Notes: generated by a model not told the origin, from the letters alone. A DNA stretch of 64,000 nt from Streptomyces eurythermus (GCF_014649115.1 NZ_BMSK01000009.1:248001-312000), one strand, 5' to 3'; numbered from the stretch's first letter, positions 1-9,369 are shown. Made by a program: numbers and translations.

Positions 1-429
1 GGGGTCCGGCGGGTAGTACAGGCCGTGTTCCTCGACCGCGCGGGAGAGGGTCGCGTTGACCACGCCCGGCTCCACCACGGCGATCCGGTCGACGGGGCTG
101 ATCTCCAGGATCCGGTCCATCTTGGTCAGCGACAGCGCGATACAGCCGTCGGTGGCGTTCGCGCCGCCGGACAGCCCGGTGCGGGCGCCCTGCGGGACGA
201 CCGGGACGCGCAGCTCGGTGGCGGTGCGCATGACGTGCTGGACCTGCTCCACGGTGCGCGGCAGGACGACGGCGGCGGGCCGGCCGGCCGGGCAGAAGCT
301 CGCCATGTCGTGGGTGTAGGAGGCGGTGACGTCGGGGTCGGTCAGGACGGCCTCGGGCGGCAGGCCGGCCAGGAGCCGGTCGGCGAGGTTACCGGTGTGC
401 TCGTCGCGTGGCGCTTCGATACGGCTCAT
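1..429 (-). CDS. FAD-binding oxidase (GlcD/FAD-linked oxidase type), N-terminal part
   Basis: This is the first 143 codons of a gene running leftward out of the window. The translation starts MSRIEAPRDEHTGNLADRLL and contains the FAD-binding type-4 (PCMH/VAO) signature, with PQGARTGLSGGANATDG near residues 79-95 followed by an ALSLTKMDRILEI strand. That arrangement is typical of glycolate/D-lactate oxidase GlcD-like flavoproteins, which oxidise 2-hydroxy acids in the cytoplasm or at the membrane. The ATG is the only convincing start; the next gene is divergent. The catalytic C-terminal half is outside the window, so the substrate cannot be called. Seen: FAD motif. Family knowledge: 2-hydroxyacid oxidase. 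Moderately high confidence in family. Confidence 0.85.
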   Translation of the reverse strand, partial: MSRIEAPRDEHTGNLADRLLAGLPPEAVLTDPDVTASYTHDMASFCPAGRPAAVVLPRTVEQVQHVMRTATELRVPVVPQGARTGLSGGANATDGCIALSLTKMDRILEISPVDRIAVVEPGVVNATLSRAVEEHGLYYPPDP

Positions 430-527
430 GATCACAGCGTGACACTCGCGGCCATCGGTGTGAACCCCGCCCGCGCCGCCCTTGGGCCACCCGGATGTGC
501 TCGTCATATTGACGCACAGTGAGCGCC

Positions 528-1994
528 ATGGAGAACCGGCAGTGCGTGGGTACGTCCCTGATCTCCGAGCCGCCGGCGCCGCGCCGGCGGCGGGTGGTGC
601 GGCGGCTGCTGCTCGCCGCGCTGGCGGGCAGTCTGGCGACGGGCGCGGTACTGGTGCTGCTGCCCGGTGAGCCGCAGCGGCACCGGCCGGCCCGGCCGCC
701 CGCGGCCGGCCCGCAGTCCCGGCCCCGGGAGCAGGCGCTGACGGCGGTGACCTACGGCGTGCCGGCCGCGCTGCCCGCGCTGACGACGCTGATCGGGCGG
801 CAGGAGCAGCGGGTGCGGGAGCGGCCGAAGGACGCCGTGGCCTGGGCGGTGCTGGGGTCGGCGTACGTGGAGCGGGGCCGCCGGGCGGGTGACGCGGCCG
901 ACTATCCGCGCGCCGAGCGGGCGCTCAATGCCTCGCTGGAGGTGCGGGGCGCGCGGAACACCGAGGCGCTGGACGGGCTGGCCGCGCTGGCACTGGCGCG
1001 CCGGGACTTCCCGGCGGCGAAACGGTACGCCGAGGAGGCCGGGAAGGCGGCGCCGAAGCGGTGGTCGGCGTACCCGGCGCTGATCGACGCCTACACCGGG
1101 CTCGGCGACTACGAGAAGGCCCGCGCCGCCCTGGACAAGCTGCTGGCGCTGCGCACCGACGCGGCGGCGCGGCCGGCCGTGAGGGCGCGGGCGGCGGCGG
1201 TGTACCGGGACCGGGGCTGGCGCGAGGACGCGGTGGCGCAGCTGACCGACGCGGCGGCCGCCGCGCGCACTCCGGCGGAGCGGGCCGACTGGCTGGCCGG
1301 GGTGGGGCAGCTGGCCTGGGAGCGCGGGGATCTGCCGGAGGCGCTGCGGCACTTCGAGGCGGCGCTGCGGCTCGACCCGGACCAGCGGGCGGCACCGGCC
1401 GGGCGGGCGCGGACGCTGGCCGCGCTGGGCCGCACCTCGGAGGCGCTGGCCGCGTACGGGGCCGCCGTCGCGAGCCGGCCGCGCCCGGAGGACCTGCTGG
1501 AGCTGGGCGAGCTGCAGGAGTCGCTGGGGCAGCCGGCCGCCGCCGAGGAGAGTTACGCGCGGATGCGGGAGGCGGTGGCGCGGTCGGTGGCGGGCGGGGT
1601 GGACGAGGAGCTGCTGACCGGCCGGTTCGAGGCGGACCACGGGGATCCGTGGGAGGCGGTGGAGCGGCTGGAGGAGGAGTGGCGGCGGCAGCCGGGCATC
1701 GAGGTGGCCGACGCGCTGGGCTGGGCGCTGCACCGCACCGGCGAGGACCAGGAGGCGCTGAGGTACGCGGCCGTCGCGACGGACAAGGCGAAGGGCGGCG
1801 GGGTGCGCAGCGCGCTGTACGCGTACCACCTGGGGGTGATCGAGGCGGAGCTGGAGCGGACCGGCCCCGCCCGGCGGCACCTTCAGGAGGCGCTCAGGAT
1901 CAACCCGTACTTCTCGCCGCTGCGGGTGCCGCTGGCGCAAGAGGCGCTGCGGGAGCTGGGCGACGTACCCGACGAGCCGCCGCCCAGCGAGTAG
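528..1994 (+). CDS. Membrane-anchored tetratricopeptide repeat protein
   Basis: The 488-aa product has a cationic N-terminus (RRRRVVRRLLLAALAG) leading into one hydrophobic anchor at roughly residues 22-45. A Pro/Arg linker follows, then TPR-like helical pairs along most of the length, with repeated A-x-x-A-L and G-x-x-x-x-A patterns such as LPEALRHFEAALRLDPDQ. TPR domains scaffold protein-protein contacts; the anchor suggests an extracytoplasmic array. An in-frame GTG lies 9 bp upstream (519) and cannot be excluded as the start. Neither start has a strong ribosome-binding site. The gene ends 9 bp before the stop of convergent HPPD, with no terminator between. The specific partner is unknown. 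Confidence 0.82.
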   Translation: MENRQCVGTSLISEPPAPRRRRVVRRLLLAALAGSLATGAVLVLLPGEPQRHRPARPPAAGPQSRPREQALTAVTYGVPAALPALTTLIGRQEQRVRERPKDAVAWAVLGSAYVERGRRAGDAADYPRAERALNASLEVRGARNTEALDGLAALALARRDFPAAKRYAEEAGKAAPKRWSAYPALIDAYTGLGDYEKARAALDKLLALRTDAAARPAVRARAAAVYRDRGWREDAVAQLTDAAAAARTPAERADWLAGVGQLAWERGDLPEALRHFEAALRLDPDQRAAPAGRARTLAALGRTSEALAAYGAAVASRPRPEDLLELGELQESLGQPAAAEESYARMREAVARSVAGGVDEELLTGRFEADHGDPWEAVERLEEEWRRQPGIEVADALGWALHRTGEDQEALRYAAVATDKAKGGGVRSALYAYHLGVIEAELERTGPARRHLQEALRINPYFSPLRVPLAQEALRELGDVPDEPPPSE

Positions 1995-2003
1995 GGCCCG
2001 CCG

Positions 2004-3152
2004 TTACAGGTTGCCCCGCTTGGCCTGCTCGCGCTCGATCGCCTCGAACAGGGCCTTGAAGTTGCCCTTGCCGAAGCCCATCGAGCCGTGCCGCTCGATG
2101 AGTTCGAAGAACACCGTCGGCCGGTCCTGGACCGGCTTGGTGAAGATCTGGAGCAGGTAGCCGTCCTCGTCGCGGTCGGCGAGGATCTTCAGCTCGCGCA
2201 GGGTGTCGACCGGCACCCGGGTGTCGCCGACCCACTCGCCGAGGGTGTCGTAGTAGGAGTCCGGGGTGTCGAGGAACTCGACGCCGGCCGCGCGCATGGT
2301 GCGCACGGTCTGCACGATGTCGTTGGTGTTGAGCGCGATGTGCTGGACGCCGGCGCCGCCGTAGAACTCCAGGTACTCGTCGATCTGGGACTTCTTCTTG
2401 GCGATGGCGGGCTCGTTGATCGGGAACTTGACCTTGAGGGTGCCGTCCGCGACCACCTTCGACATCAGCGCGCTGTACTCGGTGGCGATGTCGTCGCCCA
2501 CGAACTCCTTCATGTTCGTGAAGCCCAGCACCTTGTTGTAGAAGGCCACCCACTCGTTCATCCTGCCGAGTTCGACGTTGCCCACACAGTGGTCGATGGC
2601 CTGGAAGGTGCGCACGGCGGGCGGCTCGACGAGCGGCTCGGCCGCCGTGTAACCGGGCAGGTAGGGCCCGTCGTAGCCGGAGCGGTCGACCAGGGTGTGG
2701 CGGGTCTCGCCGTAGGTGGCGATCGCGGCGAGGACGACCGTGCCGTGCTCGTCCTTCACCTCGTACGGCTCGGTGACGCCGCGGGCGCCGTGCTCGACGG
2801 CGTACGCGTACGCGGCGCGCGCGTCCGGGACCTCGATGGCCAGGTCGATGACGCCGTCACCGTGCTCGGCGACGTGCCGGGCCAGGAAGTGGCCCCAGGT
2901 GCTCACCGGCTTGATCACCGAGGTGAGGACGAACCGCGCGGAGCCGTTCTCCAGCACGTAACTGGCGGTCTCGCGGCTGCCGTTCTCCGGTCCGGAGTAG
3001 GCGACCAGCCGCATGCCGAAGGCGGTGGAGTAGAAGTGCGCCGCCTGCTTGGCGTTGCCCACGGCGAAGACGACCGCGTCCATTCCCTTGACCGGGAAGG
3101 GGTCGTCCTGCCGGGTGGTCGTGTCGGGAGTGTGGTGTGTGGTCTGCGTCAT
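2004..3152 (-). CDS. hppD: 4-hydroxyphenylpyruvate dioxygenase
   Basis: The 382-aa length fits bacterial HPPDs. The enzyme converts 4-hydroxyphenylpyruvate plus O2 to homogentisate and CO2 in tyrosine catabolism, using non-haem Fe(II) in the cytoplasm. Two vicinal-oxygen-chelate (glyoxalase-like) halves are visible. The iron ligands are readable: H188 (in IDHCVGN), H271 (in VQHIALN) and E350 (in FFELIERHG), one residue off from the numbering I recall for the S. avermitilis enzyme. The C-terminal QIFTKPVQDRPTVFFE block is the usual substrate-binding signature. The start is ATG. The gene is divergent from an Lrp/AsnC regulator, a common arrangement for tyrosine-degradation control in Streptomyces (inference). 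Confidence 0.97.
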   Translation of the reverse strand: MTQTTHHTPDTTTRQDDPFPVKGMDAVVFAVGNAKQAAHFYSTAFGMRLVAYSGPENGSRETASYVLENGSARFVLTSVIKPVSTWGHFLARHVAEHGDGVIDLAIEVPDARAAYAYAVEHGARGVTEPYEVKDEHGTVVLAAIATYGETRHTLVDRSGYDGPYLPGYTAAEPLVEPPAVRTFQAIDHCVGNVELGRMNEWVAFYNKVLGFTNMKEFVGDDIATEYSALMSKVVADGTLKVKFPINEPAIAKKKSQIDEYLEFYGGAGVQHIALNTNDIVQTVRTMRAAGVEFLDTPDSYYDTLGEWVGDTRVPVDTLRELKILADRDEDGYLLQIFTKPVQDRPTVFFELIERHGSMGFGKGNFKALFEAIEREQAKRGNL

Positions 3153-3274
3153 ACCCGAAGGGTGGCCCCGCCCTGCAAGGTGCGCAATAGTTCGCGAATC
3201 CGCTGGGCATTCTGTTCAGCGGTACGGCCGTTCATACGGTCTTTCTGTACAGGATGACCATCTCAGGGGGTCCC

Positions 3275-3748
3275 GTGGCGATCGATCATCTGGACGGGCG
3301 GATCATCGTGCTGCTGGCCGAGGAACCGCGCGTCGGCGTGCTGGAGATGTCCCGGCGGCTGGGGGTGGCGCGGGGCACCGTGCAGGCCCGGCTGGACCGG
3401 CTGCGGTCGAACGGGGTCATCCGGGGCTTCGGCCCGCAGGTGGATCCGGCGGCCCTCGGCTACCCGGTCACCGCGTTCGCCACCCTCCAGATCCGCCAGG
3501 GCCAGGGCGCCGACGTCCGCGCGCACCTGGCGACCGTGCCGGAGGTGCTGGAACTGCTGACCACCACCGGCAACGGGGACATGCTGTGCCGGCTGGTGGC
3601 CCGCTCGAACGCCGATCTGCAACGGGTGATCGACCGGGTGGTGGGCTTCGACGGCATCGTCCGGGCCTCCACGACGATCGTGATGGAGACACCGGTACCG
3701 CTGCGGGTGATCCCGCTGGTGGAACAGGCGGCGCGGGAGGGGAGGTGA
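3275..3748 (+). CDS. Lrp/AsnC family transcriptional regulator
   Basis: The 157-aa protein begins MAIDHLDGRIIVLLAEEPRV. It has an N-terminal winged HTH (about residues 4-55, with MSRRLGVARGTVQARLDRL as the recognition region) and a C-terminal RAM/AsnC ligand-binding domain (about 65-150). The GTG start is preferred because CAGGGGG lies about 5 bp upstream. An in-frame ATG at 3254 would add 7 residues (MTISGGP). The gene is divergent from hppD across about 120 bp, so control of tyrosine or phenylalanine catabolism by an amino acid or keto acid is plausible but inferred. Its end faces the Lon-like protease gene 34 bp away. Confidence 0.92.
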   Translation: MAIDHLDGRIIVLLAEEPRVGVLEMSRRLGVARGTVQARLDRLRSNGVIRGFGPQVDPAALGYPVTAFATLQIRQGQGADVRAHLATVPEVLELLTTTGNGDMLCRLVARSNADLQRVIDRVVGFDGIVRASTTIVMETPVPLRVIPLVEQAAREGR

Positions 3749-3782
3749 GCGGGCGGGGGCGGGCCGGGGTTTCGGCGGGGGC

Positions 3783-4574
3783 TCAGCAGCTCGGGACCGG
3801 GCCCTTGCCCTTCTCCAGGACCACCAGGGCGTCGACGGCGCCCTTGAGCGTGGTCACCGGCACCAGGCGCAGCCCCTCGGGCAGCTCGGCCTCGGCCTCG
3901 GCGCACTCCGCCTTCGGCACCAGGAACACGGTCGCCCCGTCCCGGCGCGCGGCCTGGGTCTTCAGGCCCACCCCGCCGACCGCGCCGACCTTGCCGGAGC
4001 CGTCGATCGTGCCCGTACCGGCGATGGTGCGGCCGCCCGTGAGGTCGCCACCGCTGCCGTCGCCGTCCAGCTTGTCGATGATGCCGAGGCTGAACAGCAG
4101 GCCCGCGCTGGGCCCGCCCACGTCGGCGAGGCGCAGCGTGACCTTGACCTTGTCGGCGCTGAGCCCGAGGTGCTTCAGGGCCGCCTGGGTGGCCGAGTCC
4201 TGGGACTCGCGCATCTGTGCCAGGTTGTGCTTCTCGATCTCCTTGACGGTGTCGCCCTTCGGATAGACCGAGTCGCGCGGCATGACGGCCCGGTCGGTAC
4301 GGAACCAGTCGCCGACCACGTCCCCGAGGGAGACCCGGGCGTCCGGGCCGGTCGCCACGATCGTGGTCATCCGCAGCTGCCCGCTGGTCTTGCGGGTCGG
4401 CGTGCCGGAGACGGTGATCACCGGGGTGCCCTGGTTCTCGCCGAGCACGTTCGCCGTCGAGCCGGGCTGCGCCACGGAGAACGGCAGCGGCGCGAACGCC
4501 GCCGTGGCGAGCAGGGCCACGACGGGCAGCGCGCTGACGGCGAGGGCCTGGGGGCGTGTGAGACGTGAGAGCAC
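3783..4574 (-). CDS. Secreted Lon-like (S16) protease lacking a PDZ domain
   Basis: The 263-aa product has an N-terminal hydrophobic segment (about residues 10-32, signal anchor). An N-terminal YlbL-type region follows (MPRDSVYPKGDTVKE), then an S16 Lon protease domain with catalytic serine in GGPSAGLLFSLG and catalytic lysine in GVGLKTQAARRDGA, plus the LTGGRTIAGTGTID signature. In the usual YlbL/SdrC-type family of about 340-370 aa, a PDZ domain sits between the 'VYP' block and the protease. Here only about 35 residues separate them, so PDZ appears absent. GTG start, no clear ribosome-binding site. It probably acts outside the membrane on unknown substrates. Confidence 0.85.
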   Translation of the reverse strand: MLSRLTRPQALAVSALPVVALLATAAFAPLPFSVAQPGSTANVLGENQGTPVITVSGTPTRKTSGQLRMTTIVATGPDARVSLGDVVGDWFRTDRAVMPRDSVYPKGDTVKEIEKHNLAQMRESQDSATQAALKHLGLSADKVKVTLRLADVGGPSAGLLFSLGIIDKLDGDGSGGDLTGGRTIAGTGTIDGSGKVGAVGGVGLKTQAARRDGATVFLVPKAECAEAEAELPEGLRLVPVTTLKGAVDALVVLEKGKGPVPSC

Positions 4575-4629
4575 GGAATCAATCTAACGTGAGGGCCGCG
4601 GGGGCCCTCGCCGTGTCCGGGCCGCGCGG

Positions 4630-5271
4630 TCAGCGCAGTGCTTCGGCGACCTCGCGGGCCGCTTCCACCACCCGCTCGCCGACCCGCTCCGGTACGGCGT
4701 CGGCCAGCATCACCACGCCCACGCTGCCCTCGACGCCGGTGACCCCGACCAGCGGCGCGGCGGCCCCGCTCGCGCCGGCCTCCAGTTCGCCGTGGGTGAG
4801 GGTGTAGCCGGGGTCGGCGGACGGCGACTGGCGCGCGGCCAGGATGGCCCTGCCCGCGGCTCCCCGGTCGAGGGGGTGCCGGAAACCGGCCCGGTACGCC
4901 ACGTGGTAGTCGGTCCAGGTGGGCTCGACCACGGCGACGGCGAGCGCCTCCGAGCCGTCCACCAGGGTCAGGTGCGCGGTCGCCCCTATGTCCTCGGCGA
5001 GGGAACGCAGTGCGGGCAGCGCGGCCTCGCGTACCAGCGGATGCACCTGCCGGCCGAGTCGCAGCACTCCGAGGCCGACCCGGGCCCGGCCGCCCAAGTC
5101 CCGTCGTACGAGCGCGTGTTGTTCGAGGGTGGCGAGCAACCGGTATACGACGGTCCGGTTCACGCCCAGTTTGGTGGACAACTCGGTGACGGTCAGCCCA
5201 TGGTCGGTGTCGGCCAGCAGCTTGAGGACGCGCAGTCCCCGGTCGAGCGTCTGAGAGGTCTCCGCGGTCAC
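4630..5271 (-). CDS. IclR family transcriptional regulator
   Basis: The 213-aa protein has an N-terminal winged HTH (about residues 8-65, TVTELSTKLGVNRTVVYRLL) and a C-terminal GAF-like IclR effector domain (LTLVDGSEALAVAVVEPT, then HPLDRGAAGRAILAA). GTG 5271 was chosen because AAGGAG is 8 bp upstream. A GTG three codons earlier overlaps that ribosome-binding site. It is somewhat shorter than typical IclR proteins (about 250 aa), the C-terminal effector lobe being truncated after SVGVVMLADAVPERV. No adjacent catabolic operon shares the promoter, so the target is unknown. Confidence 0.9.
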   Translation of the reverse strand: MTAETSQTLDRGLRVLKLLADTDHGLTVTELSTKLGVNRTVVYRLLATLEQHALVRRDLGGRARVGLGVLRLGRQVHPLVREAALPALRSLAEDIGATAHLTLVDGSEALAVAVVEPTWTDYHVAYRAGFRHPLDRGAAGRAILAARQSPSADPGYTLTHGELEAGASGAAAPLVGVTGVEGSVGVVMLADAVPERVGERVVEAAREVAEALR

Positions 5272-5674
5272 GACGCCCACTCCTTCGGCGGTGAGGTCGG
5301 CGGGTCCCTGAGCGGCGGATGCGTCACCGAGTCCCGTCGGCGACGCGCTTCAGAGGCCGCCGATCGGCAGGACGGCCCGGCGGCTCCAGGCCCTGTCGCT
5401 TCACGGCTGCGCTCCGCGGCGGCGCTGCCACGGGGCGTGTGCGTAGCCGGACAGTAGCGAAGCGGGTTCGCTGAGCGGAAGTCTCAGTCCAGAATCCGGG
5501 CAAGGGCAGATCCGGCCTGGCTGCATTCGTCCGGATACGCACACCGACCGGCATCGAAACCGAGTCGAACGGCATCCTCACAGCCCACCCACGCGCCCCA
5601 CCGCCGGGGCCCCGGGCAGGGCCCCGCAACGGCAACCACTCACCCGCCGAGCCGGCCCCACCGCACACACCCAG
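5272..5674. other. Intergenic region without a credible gene
   Basis: About 400 bp between the IclR regulator and the helicase stop codon. The only long reading frame, on the minus strand, has Pro/Arg-rich composition and no family resemblance, so I treat it as non-coding. A GC hairpin lies at 5606-5625 (GGGGCCC stem, 6-nt loop), 49 bp past the helicase stop, and could terminate that gene, although no T-run follows. The IclR promoter must lie at the left end of this stretch. Confidence 0.5.
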
Positions 5675-7483
5675 TCACTTCATTCGGGTCGCCCACTCCT
5701 GGACCTTGGCGATCCGCTGCCGCAGCTGTCCCGCCGTGGCCTCCGCGCTCGGCGGCCCCCCGCACACCCGCCGCAGCTCGGTGTGGATCACCCCGTGCGG
5801 CTTACCGCTCTGGTGCACATACGCGCTGACCATGGTGTTCAGCCGCTTCCGCAGCTCCATCAGCTCCTTGTGCGTCACCACCGGCCGCCGCTCGGCCGGC
5901 AGCTCCAGCAGGTCGGCCTCCGTATCCGGCTTCTTCCGGCTGTGCGCGATCTGCCGGGCCTGCCGCTTCTGCAGCAGCAACTGCACCTGCTCGGGCTCCA
6001 GCAGCCCCGGAATCCCCAGGTAGTCCTGCTCCTCCTCGCTCCCGGGGTGGGCCTGCATGCCGAACTCGGCGCCGTCGTACAGCACCCGGTCGAACACGGC
6101 GTCGGACTCCAGCGCCTCGAACGGCAGCATGTCCTGCTCGCCGGTGTCCTCGTCCTGCTGCTTGTTCGCCTCCTCCATCTCCTTCTCGGACTCGGCGTAC
6201 GGGTCCTCCTCGCCCTCCTTCTTCGGCTTGTCGAGGGCGTGGTCCCGTTCCTTCTCCATCTCGTTGGCGAAGGTCAGCAGGTCGGGCACGGTCGGCAGGA
6301 ACACGGACGCGGTCTCGCCGCGCCGCCGGGACCGTACGAAACGCCCGACGGCCTGCGCGAAGAACAGCGGCGTCGAGATCGTCGTGGCGTACACCCCGAC
6401 CGCGAGCCGCGGCACGTCGACGCCCTCGGACACCATGCGGACGGCGACCATCCACCGGTCGTCGCTCGCGCTGAACTCGTCGATCCTCTTCGAGGCGCCG
6501 GCGTCGTCCGAGAGCACGAGCGTCGCCTTCGTCCCCGTGATCTCCCGGATGAGCTTGGCGTACGCGCGCGCGGAGTCCTGGTCGGAGGCGATGACGAGCG
6601 CGCCCGCGTCCGGGATGCCCTTGCGGACCTCGGTCAGCCGCTGGTCGGCGGCGCGCAGCACGCTCGGCATCCACTCGCCGCGCGGGTCGAGGGCCGTACG
6701 CCAGGCCTGGCTGACCGCGTCCTTGGTCATCGGCTCGCCGAGCCGGGCGGCGACCTCGTCACCGGCCTTGGTGCGCCAGCGCATGTTGCCGCTGTAGGAG
6801 AGGAAGATCACCGGCCGGACGACGCCGTCCGCGAGCGCGGACCCGTACCCGTACGTGTAGTCGGCGGCGGACCGCCGGATGCCCGCGTTGTCCTCCTCGT
6901 ACGTCACGAAGGGGATCGGGTTGGTGTCGGAGCGGAACGGCGTACCGGTCAGCGCGAGCCGTCGCGTGGCCGGCTCGAAGGCCTCCAGGCATGCCTCGCC
7001 CCAGGACTTGGAGTCACCGGCGTGGTGGATCTCGTCCAGGATCACCAGGGTCTTGCGCTGCTCGACCCGGTTGCGGTGCAGCATCGGGCGGACGCCCACA
7101 CCGGCGTACGTCACGGCGACGCCGTCGTACTCCCGGCCGAGCGGGCCCGCGCTGTACTCCGGGTCGAGTCTGATCCCGATCCGGCCCGCGGCCTCGGCCC
7201 ACTGCTTCTTCAGGTGCTCGGTGGGGGCGACCACGGTGACCTGCTGCACGACGTGGTGGTGCAGCAGCCAGGAGGCCAGGGTCAGCGCGAAGGTCGTCTT
7301 GCCGGCGCCGGGCGTGGCGACGGCGAGGAAGTCGCGCGGCTGCTCCTGGATGTACTTCTCCATCGCCCCCTGCTGCCAGGCACGCAGCTTGCTGGCGGTA
7401 CCCCAGGGGGCCCGGCCCGGGAAGGCGGGCGAGAGGTGATGGGAGGAAGCGGAGGTGGCGGAGGATGCGGCGGTGGTAGTCAC
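5675..7483 (-). CDS. DEAD/DEAH-box (SF2) helicase
   Basis: The 602-aa product has both RecA lobes of an SF2 ATPase. Motif I is ATPGAGKTTFAL (about residue 56), then VAPTEHLKKQW, motif II ILDEIHHAGDSKSWG, motif III LTGTPFRSD, lobe 2 MVSEGVDVPRL and motif VI QAVGRFVRSRR. The pattern resembles XPB/RadD-type or type I/III restriction-like translocases rather than RNA DEAD-box helicases. An acidic low-complexity insert (EEDPYAESEKEMEEANKQQ) lies about residues 410-440. It acts on nucleic acid in the cytoplasm with unknown specificity and no methylase or nuclease partner nearby. ATG start; monocistronic. Confidence 0.88.
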   Translation of the reverse strand: MTTTAASSATSASSHHLSPAFPGRAPWGTASKLRAWQQGAMEKYIQEQPRDFLAVATPGAGKTTFALTLASWLLHHHVVQQVTVVAPTEHLKKQWAEAAGRIGIRLDPEYSAGPLGREYDGVAVTYAGVGVRPMLHRNRVEQRKTLVILDEIHHAGDSKSWGEACLEAFEPATRRLALTGTPFRSDTNPIPFVTYEEDNAGIRRSAADYTYGYGSALADGVVRPVIFLSYSGNMRWRTKAGDEVAARLGEPMTKDAVSQAWRTALDPRGEWMPSVLRAADQRLTEVRKGIPDAGALVIASDQDSARAYAKLIREITGTKATLVLSDDAGASKRIDEFSASDDRWMVAVRMVSEGVDVPRLAVGVYATTISTPLFFAQAVGRFVRSRRRGETASVFLPTVPDLLTFANEMEKERDHALDKPKKEGEEDPYAESEKEMEEANKQQDEDTGEQDMLPFEALESDAVFDRVLYDGAEFGMQAHPGSEEEQDYLGIPGLLEPEQVQLLLQKRQARQIAHSRKKPDTEADLLELPAERRPVVTHKELMELRKRLNTMVSAYVHQSGKPHGVIHTELRRVCGGPPSAEATAGQLRQRIAKVQEWATRMK

Positions 7484-7632
7484 GGTCTCCGTGGATCAGG
7501 GTCGGGCGGCTACGTACGACAACCGGGCCACCCTACCGGCGCCGTCCCGCGCGCACGGCGTGAACGAGCCGGGGTCGCCCCCGGGTGGGAGCGACATCAC
7601 AGCGGCCCCGCGACCACCATGACCACCACCGG

Positions 7633-9078
7633 TCACTCGGGGTGCGCGCTGCGTTCCCGCAGCCGCGTCGTCACCCAGGAGCCCACCAGCGCCACCACGG
7701 CCATCGGCAGGAAGACCGCGGCGAAGGCGGCGGGACGGCCGCCGTCGCCCGCCGTGGTGGCGGCGGTGCTGCCACCGCCCAGGGCGGCGAAGGCCGCGCC
7801 GGCCGCCGCCAGCAGGACGACGTTGGACAGGGCGTCGGAGATCTGGAGCGCGGCGGAGTTGGTGCCGGCCTCCTCGGGGGCGGAGAGCTTCAGCAGCAGC
7901 ACGCTGGTGGAGGAGATCACCAGCCCCATCCCGAAACAGCCGACGCCCCACGCGGCGGCGACGGTCCACACGGGCACGGAGTGGATCAGCACGCTGGGCG
8001 CGGTCAGGATCGCGGCGGCGACCAGCACCATGCCCAGGGTCATCAGCCGCTCCCGGTACGGCGCCAGGCGCGGCCGGGACTGCACGAACGAGCCCAGCGC
8101 CCAGGTGCCGCCGCCGGCCGCGAGCGAGAACCCTGCGAGGGTCGGCGACAGCCCGCGCTGGGTGACCAGCATCAGCGGGACGAAGGACTCGGCGGCGATG
8201 AAGGACCCGGCCGCCAGCCCCCGCAGCAGCACCACGGAGGGCAGGCCGCGGGCGGCCCGGTAGGTGCCCCGGGGCAGCAGTCCCAGGACGGCGGGGACCA
8301 GCAGGGCCGCGCCGGCCAGCCCCGGGAGCAGGGAGAGGAGCCGCAGGTCCTGGGCGGCGTACTGGAGGAGCCCGGAGCCGAGGGAGATCCCGAGCGCGAG
8401 CCGGATCCGCCGCCGGTCGAAGGCGGCGGCACCGGCCCGCTCGTCCACCGGGCCCGCCGCCCGCCGGCGTATCTGGGGCAGGGCGAGGGCGAGCGGGAAC
8501 ACGACGAGGACCGGAATGCCGAGGAACACCCAGCGCCAGCCGAGCTGCTCGGTGACGGCGCCGGAGGCGAGGGGGCCGACGATGGACGGTACGACCCACC
8601 CGGCGGCGAACGCGGCCATGATCGCGGGCCGCAGCCGCTCGGGGTAGGCCCGGCCCACGACGACGTACAACGCGACGATGACCAGCCCGCCGCCCAGCCC
8701 CTGCACGGCGCGGCCGAGGATGAACACCCACATGGCCTGCGCGGTCCCGGCGACGACGAGGCCCGCGGCGAAGGCCCCGATCCCGCTGGTCAGCGCGCCG
8801 AGCGGGCCGCGCCGGTCGGACCACTGGCCGGCGAGCACCATGCCGAAGAGGCTGGTCGTGAAGTAACCGGAGAAGGCGAACGCGTACAGCGCCAGGCCGT
8901 CCAGCTCCCGCGCGGCGACCGGCATCGCCGTGCCCACGGCGGTCGCCTCGAACGCGATCAGCACGACGACGGACACGATGCCGACACTGAGCGCCCGGTA
9001 GGCCCGGCTCAGCACACCGGTCGCCTGGCCGGCCGGGGGATCAAGGACAGCGGGGTCGCGGGATTCGAGGGCGCTCAT
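7633..9078 (-). CDS. MFS transporter (drug:H+ antiporter type)
   Basis: The 481-aa product has about 12-14 hydrophobic segments throughout. The MFS motif A variant is GQWSDRRGPLGAL between TM2 and TM3, and the motif C-like segment AAGWVVPSIVGPLASG is characteristic of proton-driven exporters. ATG 9078 (MSALESRDPAV) was preferred to an upstream TTG. It resembles efflux pumps of the DHA family. No repressor gene is adjacent, so inducer and substrate are unknown. It lies immediately upstream of tRNA-Cys on the opposite strand. Confidence 0.88.
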   Translation of the reverse strand: MSALESRDPAVLDPPAGQATGVLSRAYRALSVGIVSVVVLIAFEATAVGTAMPVAARELDGLALYAFAFSGYFTTSLFGMVLAGQWSDRRGPLGALTSGIGAFAAGLVVAGTAQAMWVFILGRAVQGLGGGLVIVALYVVVGRAYPERLRPAIMAAFAAGWVVPSIVGPLASGAVTEQLGWRWVFLGIPVLVVFPLALALPQIRRRAAGPVDERAGAAAFDRRRIRLALGISLGSGLLQYAAQDLRLLSLLPGLAGAALLVPAVLGLLPRGTYRAARGLPSVVLLRGLAAGSFIAAESFVPLMLVTQRGLSPTLAGFSLAAGGGTWALGSFVQSRPRLAPYRERLMTLGMVLVAAAILTAPSVLIHSVPVWTVAAAWGVGCFGMGLVISSTSVLLLKLSAPEEAGTNSAALQISDALSNVVLLAAAGAAFAALGGGSTAATTAGDGGRPAAFAAVFLPMAVVALVGSWVTTRLRERSAHPE

Positions 9079-9297
9079 GCCCGTCAGGGTAAGGCTCACA
9101 ACCAACTTTGACCCCTGTCAGGAGCCCCACCTCCCCTCATCCCTTGGTCGTACGCCCACCACCGCTTCATGAACGCCGTATGGCAGTCGCATTGCATCCC
9201 CCGCGCCCCCCTTGAGCCCCGCCCACCCCACCCCATACGTTCGTCTCACCAACACGGCCGCGACTCTCCACCGCGGCCGAGTGGGACAACACAACAC

Positions 9298-9369
9298 GGC
9301 CGTGTGCCCGAGTGGTTTAGGGACTCGCCTGCAAAGCGAGTTACGCGGGTTCGATTCCCGCCACGGCCT
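9298..9369 (+). tRNA. tRNA-Cys (GCA)
   Basis: A complete 72-nt cloverleaf can be drawn. The 7-bp acceptor stem GGCCGTG/CACGGCC is perfect, the D stem is CCC/GGG, the anticodon stem is CTCGC/GCGAG with loop CTGCAAA (anticodon GCA), and the T stem is GCGGG/CCCGC with loop TTCGATT. The discriminator is T73, the identity base for tRNA-Cys. CCA is not encoded. The gene lies at the left edge of an accessory-looking segment. Confidence 0.97.

Noticed and set aside
5324..5668. 114-codon minus-strand frame between IclR and helicase genes
   Set aside because: Arg/Pro-rich, no start signal and no recognisable family; treated as non-coding.
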